DNA from: Hyphomonas sp.
Lineage (GTDB): Bacteria; Pseudomonadota; Alphaproteobacteria; Caulobacterales; Hyphomonadaceae
Assembly: GCA_024743015.1 (NCBI GenBank)
Contig: JANSXJ010000005.1
Location: 1-25,069 of the forward strand
DNA length: 25,069 nt
Reading direction: 5' to 3'
Part shown: one piece after another, positions 23,520 to 25,069 of the stretch
Numbering within the stretch: position 1 is the stretch's first letter
Layout: each line of letters begins with the position of its first letter
Notes under the pieces: model-generated
What the model was told of the DNA's origin: nothing
Databases searched by the model: none
What the model saw: only the letters and a program-made list of their open reading frames with translations
Made by a program: the position numbers and the translations under genes

Positions 23520-24968
23520 TTACTCAACATCGCCCGTGACCTGACGATTCTGCTTGAGCGCCTCGAGATTCGCCTCGTGATCTTCACGGGTGATCCGGTA
23601 TCGAAACAGGAATGCGATGGCGCTGCCCCAGAGCGCCAGAAGGCCGAGCGAATAACCGGCACCCAGCAATTGCAGTGTCTCTTCCGGCAAATCACCTGGT
23701 TGAACGTTTCGCGAAATCTCTGCCGCAGCCAGCACCAGTGAGGCCAGAAACAGGCCGCTCCCGCGCGCCAGTTTTCGCATGAAACTGATGCCCGCAAAGA
23801 AGATCCCTTCGGAGCGCCGCCCGGTCTTCAGTTCGGCCTGCTCGACAATGTCCGCGATCATCGATGCTGACAGGATTTGATAGGCGATGATCAACGCCAC
23901 ATCAAAAATCGTGATGGTCAGGATCAACCAGAACAGTGTCTCGCTGCCATTGGGCGGCATCAAGTCGAACAGACGCAGCAGGACGGGCGTGGGCGCGACC
24001 GAAAACGCAATCGCTCCGACAATGATCGCGCCGCGTTTCTTTCCGAGGGTTTTCGAGACAATCGGTGCCAGGACCAGAGCAATCGCTGCTGATATGAAGA
24101 CCGACATGGTCAGCAACGACGTCTGGGCTGTCGTGAACTCCCAGTAGAACCCGTTGATATAGTAGTTCAGCGATGCCGCCACGCCAGCTGCCATGAACCC
24201 GAACAGGGCAGCGAAGAACAGGCCCTGGAAAGATTTGTTGGAAAGAGTCTCTCCAATCTCTCCAATTATGCGCCTAATCGTCATTTTGCGCGCTGCAGGC
24301 GGCGCTCGCAGATGTGGAATATGCGAATGCGTGCCGACCGCGCAGAGCAAGATAGACGCAACAATCACCACCGCTGCTACGTTGCCATAGGCCTTGTAGC
24401 CATCCACGTTCAGGAACCCGCTGCCATAGGTTTCGGTTTCGATCAGCAGGAACATCAACGTATATGATGCCATCGCCACGCCGCCGACCCATCCGAAGAC
24501 GTAGCGAAAAGACAGGAACGACGTGCGTTCGTCATAATCGTCGGTCAGTTCGGCAACCAAGGCGCTGCTTGGCACTTCATAGAACGTGTATGCTACCCGC
24601 GTCGCGATGGTCACAAACAGCAAATATGGAAATAGCGCATTTCCGGTCAAACCAGCCGGAGGGTTCCAGGCCATGATGTAAATCAGGCCAACCGGAAGTG
24701 CGGCGGCATACATAAACGGATGGCGCCGTCCTAAACGTGTCTTGATATTGTCTGACCAGTACCCAACCAATGGATCGGTTATGCCATCGACAAACATGGC
24801 GATCATCAAGGCAGCACCAACCAGCGCGAAGTCGACCCCAAGCACCTGACTGTAATAGAAAAGCAGGAAGTACTCGAACCCGTTATTTTTGATACCATTG
24901 GCGGCGGCGCCGGATCCGTAAGCAAGCTTGGTCCAGACTCCGGGTTTGCGCGCGGTCGCCTCGGTCAT
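23520..24968 (-). CDS. GPH-family MFS cation symporter, copy 2
   Basis: This is a 482-residue paralogue of the next gene downstream on this strand. It shows the same signatures: GIKNNGFEYFLLFYYSQVLG at about 24-43, TDPLVGYWSDNIKTRLGRRH, ELKTGRRSEGIFFAGISF and the tail TREDHEANLEAL. Twelve hydrophobic helices are expected. AGGAGG (24978-24973) lies 5 bases before the ATG at 24968, the strongest ribosome binding site in the window, so this copy may be translated more than copy 1. Upstream, 59 bases away, is the end of an acyl-CoA dehydrogenase. The substrate is unknown; the family transports sugars, sugar acids and some other organic anions. Confidence 0.9.
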   Translation of the reverse strand: MTEATARKPGVWTKLAYGSGAAANGIKNNGFEYFLLFYYSQVLGVDFALVGAALMIAMFVDGITDPLVGYWSDNIKTRLGRRHPFMYAAALPVGLIYIMAWNPPAGLTGNALFPYLLFVTIATRVAYTFYEVPSSALVAELTDDYDERTSFLSFRYVFGWVGGVAMASYTLMFLLIETETYGSGFLNVDGYKAYGNVAAVVIVASILLCAVGTHSHIPHLRAPPAARKMTIRRIIGEIGETLSNKSFQGLFFAALFGFMAAGVAASLNYYINGFYWEFTTAQTSLLTMSVFISAAIALVLAPIVSKTLGKKRGAIIVGAIAFSVAPTPVLLRLFDLMPPNGSETLFWLILTITIFDVALIIAYQILSASMIADIVEQAELKTGRRSEGIFFAGISFMRKLARGSGLFLASLVLAAAEISRNVQPGDLPEETLQLLGAGYSLGLLALWGSAIAFLFRYRITREDHEANLEALKQNRQVTGDVE

Positions 24969-24988
24969 ATGTCCTCCTAAAACTGGCG

Positions 24989-25009
24989 GCGGGCTTCTAA
25001 ACGGCCCGC
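24989..25009 (-). terminator. Weak terminator-like hairpin after acyl-CoA dehydrogenase
   Basis: GCGGGC (24989-24994) pairs with GCCCGC (25004-25009) across a 9-base loop, just after the acyl-CoA dehydrogenase stop. Reading on the minus strand, a TTTT run occurs several bases further on (24982-24979). The stem is short and the T-run distant, so it could be a partial terminator or attenuator ahead of the carrier genes, or chance. Confidence 0.3.
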
Positions 25010-25027
25010 TCGCACGTCTCTTCGAGC

Positions 25028-25069
25028 CTAGAGCCCGAGCACCATTTTCGACATGATGTTGCGCTGGAT
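25028..25069 (-). CDS. C-terminal end of an acyl-CoA dehydrogenase (5' part outside window)
   Basis: Only 13 codons plus a TAG stop are present. Read on the minus strand they give IQRNIMSKMVLGL, which matches the very conserved acyl-CoA dehydrogenase C-terminus (usually EIQRNIIAKRVLGL), a segment that helps bind FAD across the dimer. The rest lies beyond base 25069. These flavoenzymes introduce the trans-2 double bond of acyl-CoA substrates. It is upstream of, and in the same direction as, the two MFS carriers, so it may be part of their transcript. Confidence 0.75.
   Translation of the reverse strand: MQRNIMSKMVLGL

Noticed and set aside
1..25069. Mobile element, prophage, toxin-antitoxin, CRISPR or classical defence system
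   Set aside because: I saw no transposase, integrase, spaced repeats, antitoxin-like pair or restriction-modification genes; the HNH gene alone is not sufficient evidence.

Overview
The window looks like a moderately GC-rich chromosomal segment from an alphaproteobacterium, plausibly a Hyphomonadaceae/Maricaulales-type marine heterotroph. That placement is an inference from gene style (CaiD-like crotonase, GMC oxidoreductase, PilZ, YggT next to folD, degP and rarA close together, paired GPH-type MFS carriers, acyl-CoA dehydrogenase). No rRNA, tRNA, CRISPR array, insertion sequence or phage gene is visible. Gene packing is very tight: no gap between genes exceeds about 180 bases.

Layout. 1-885: the 5' part of an enoyl-CoA hydratase on the minus strand, divergent from a GYF-domain protein. 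882-2525: choline-dehydrogenase-like GMC oxidoreductase on the minus strand. 2665-4156: tandem-PilZ protein and cysE on the plus strand. 4157-5708, minus strand: yggT, folD and a small HNH nuclease coupled to folD by a GTGA overlap. 5773-7668, minus strand: a SAM methyltransferase and a short-chain dehydrogenase. 7803-9633, plus strand: a secreted double-glycine-zipper envelope protein with its own terminator, then a 2-oxoglutarate/Fe(II) oxygenase. 9630-12043, minus strand: nucleoside hydrolase, ribokinase and a GNAT acetyltransferase, a compact ribonucleoside salvage operon. 12146-12850, plus strand: dienelactone hydrolase. 12847-18980, minus strand: five genes in order of transcription, rarA, thuA-like lipoprotein, AlkX/YcaQ-like DNA glycosylase, M19 dipeptidase lipoprotein and NhaC-family carrier. 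19155-20483, plus strand: cobB. 20480-21916, minus strand: a DegP/DegQ protease. 22008-24968, minus strand: two paralogous GPH/MFS carriers. 25028-25069: the last 13 codons of an acyl-CoA dehydrogenase.

How the genes may work together. The nucleoside hydrolase would release ribose and the ribokinase would phosphorylate it. RarA and the AlkX-like glycosylase would both serve DNA damage tolerance or crosslink repair. The dipeptidase and NhaC-family carrier are nearly abutting and may act together on amino acids. Both window ends carry acyl-CoA degradation genes.

The most unusual structural trait is that all five convergent gene pairs have no intergenic DNA. Four share a 4-bp palindromic double stop codon (CTAG three times, TTAA once) and the fifth pair abuts exactly. 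I did not find a clear new defence or mobile system. The best leads are the repair operon, the cobB gene placed between degP and rarA with an altered motif, the folD-HNH coupling, the dipeptidase-carrier pair, and a phased TTCAG repeat in front of the envelope protein.
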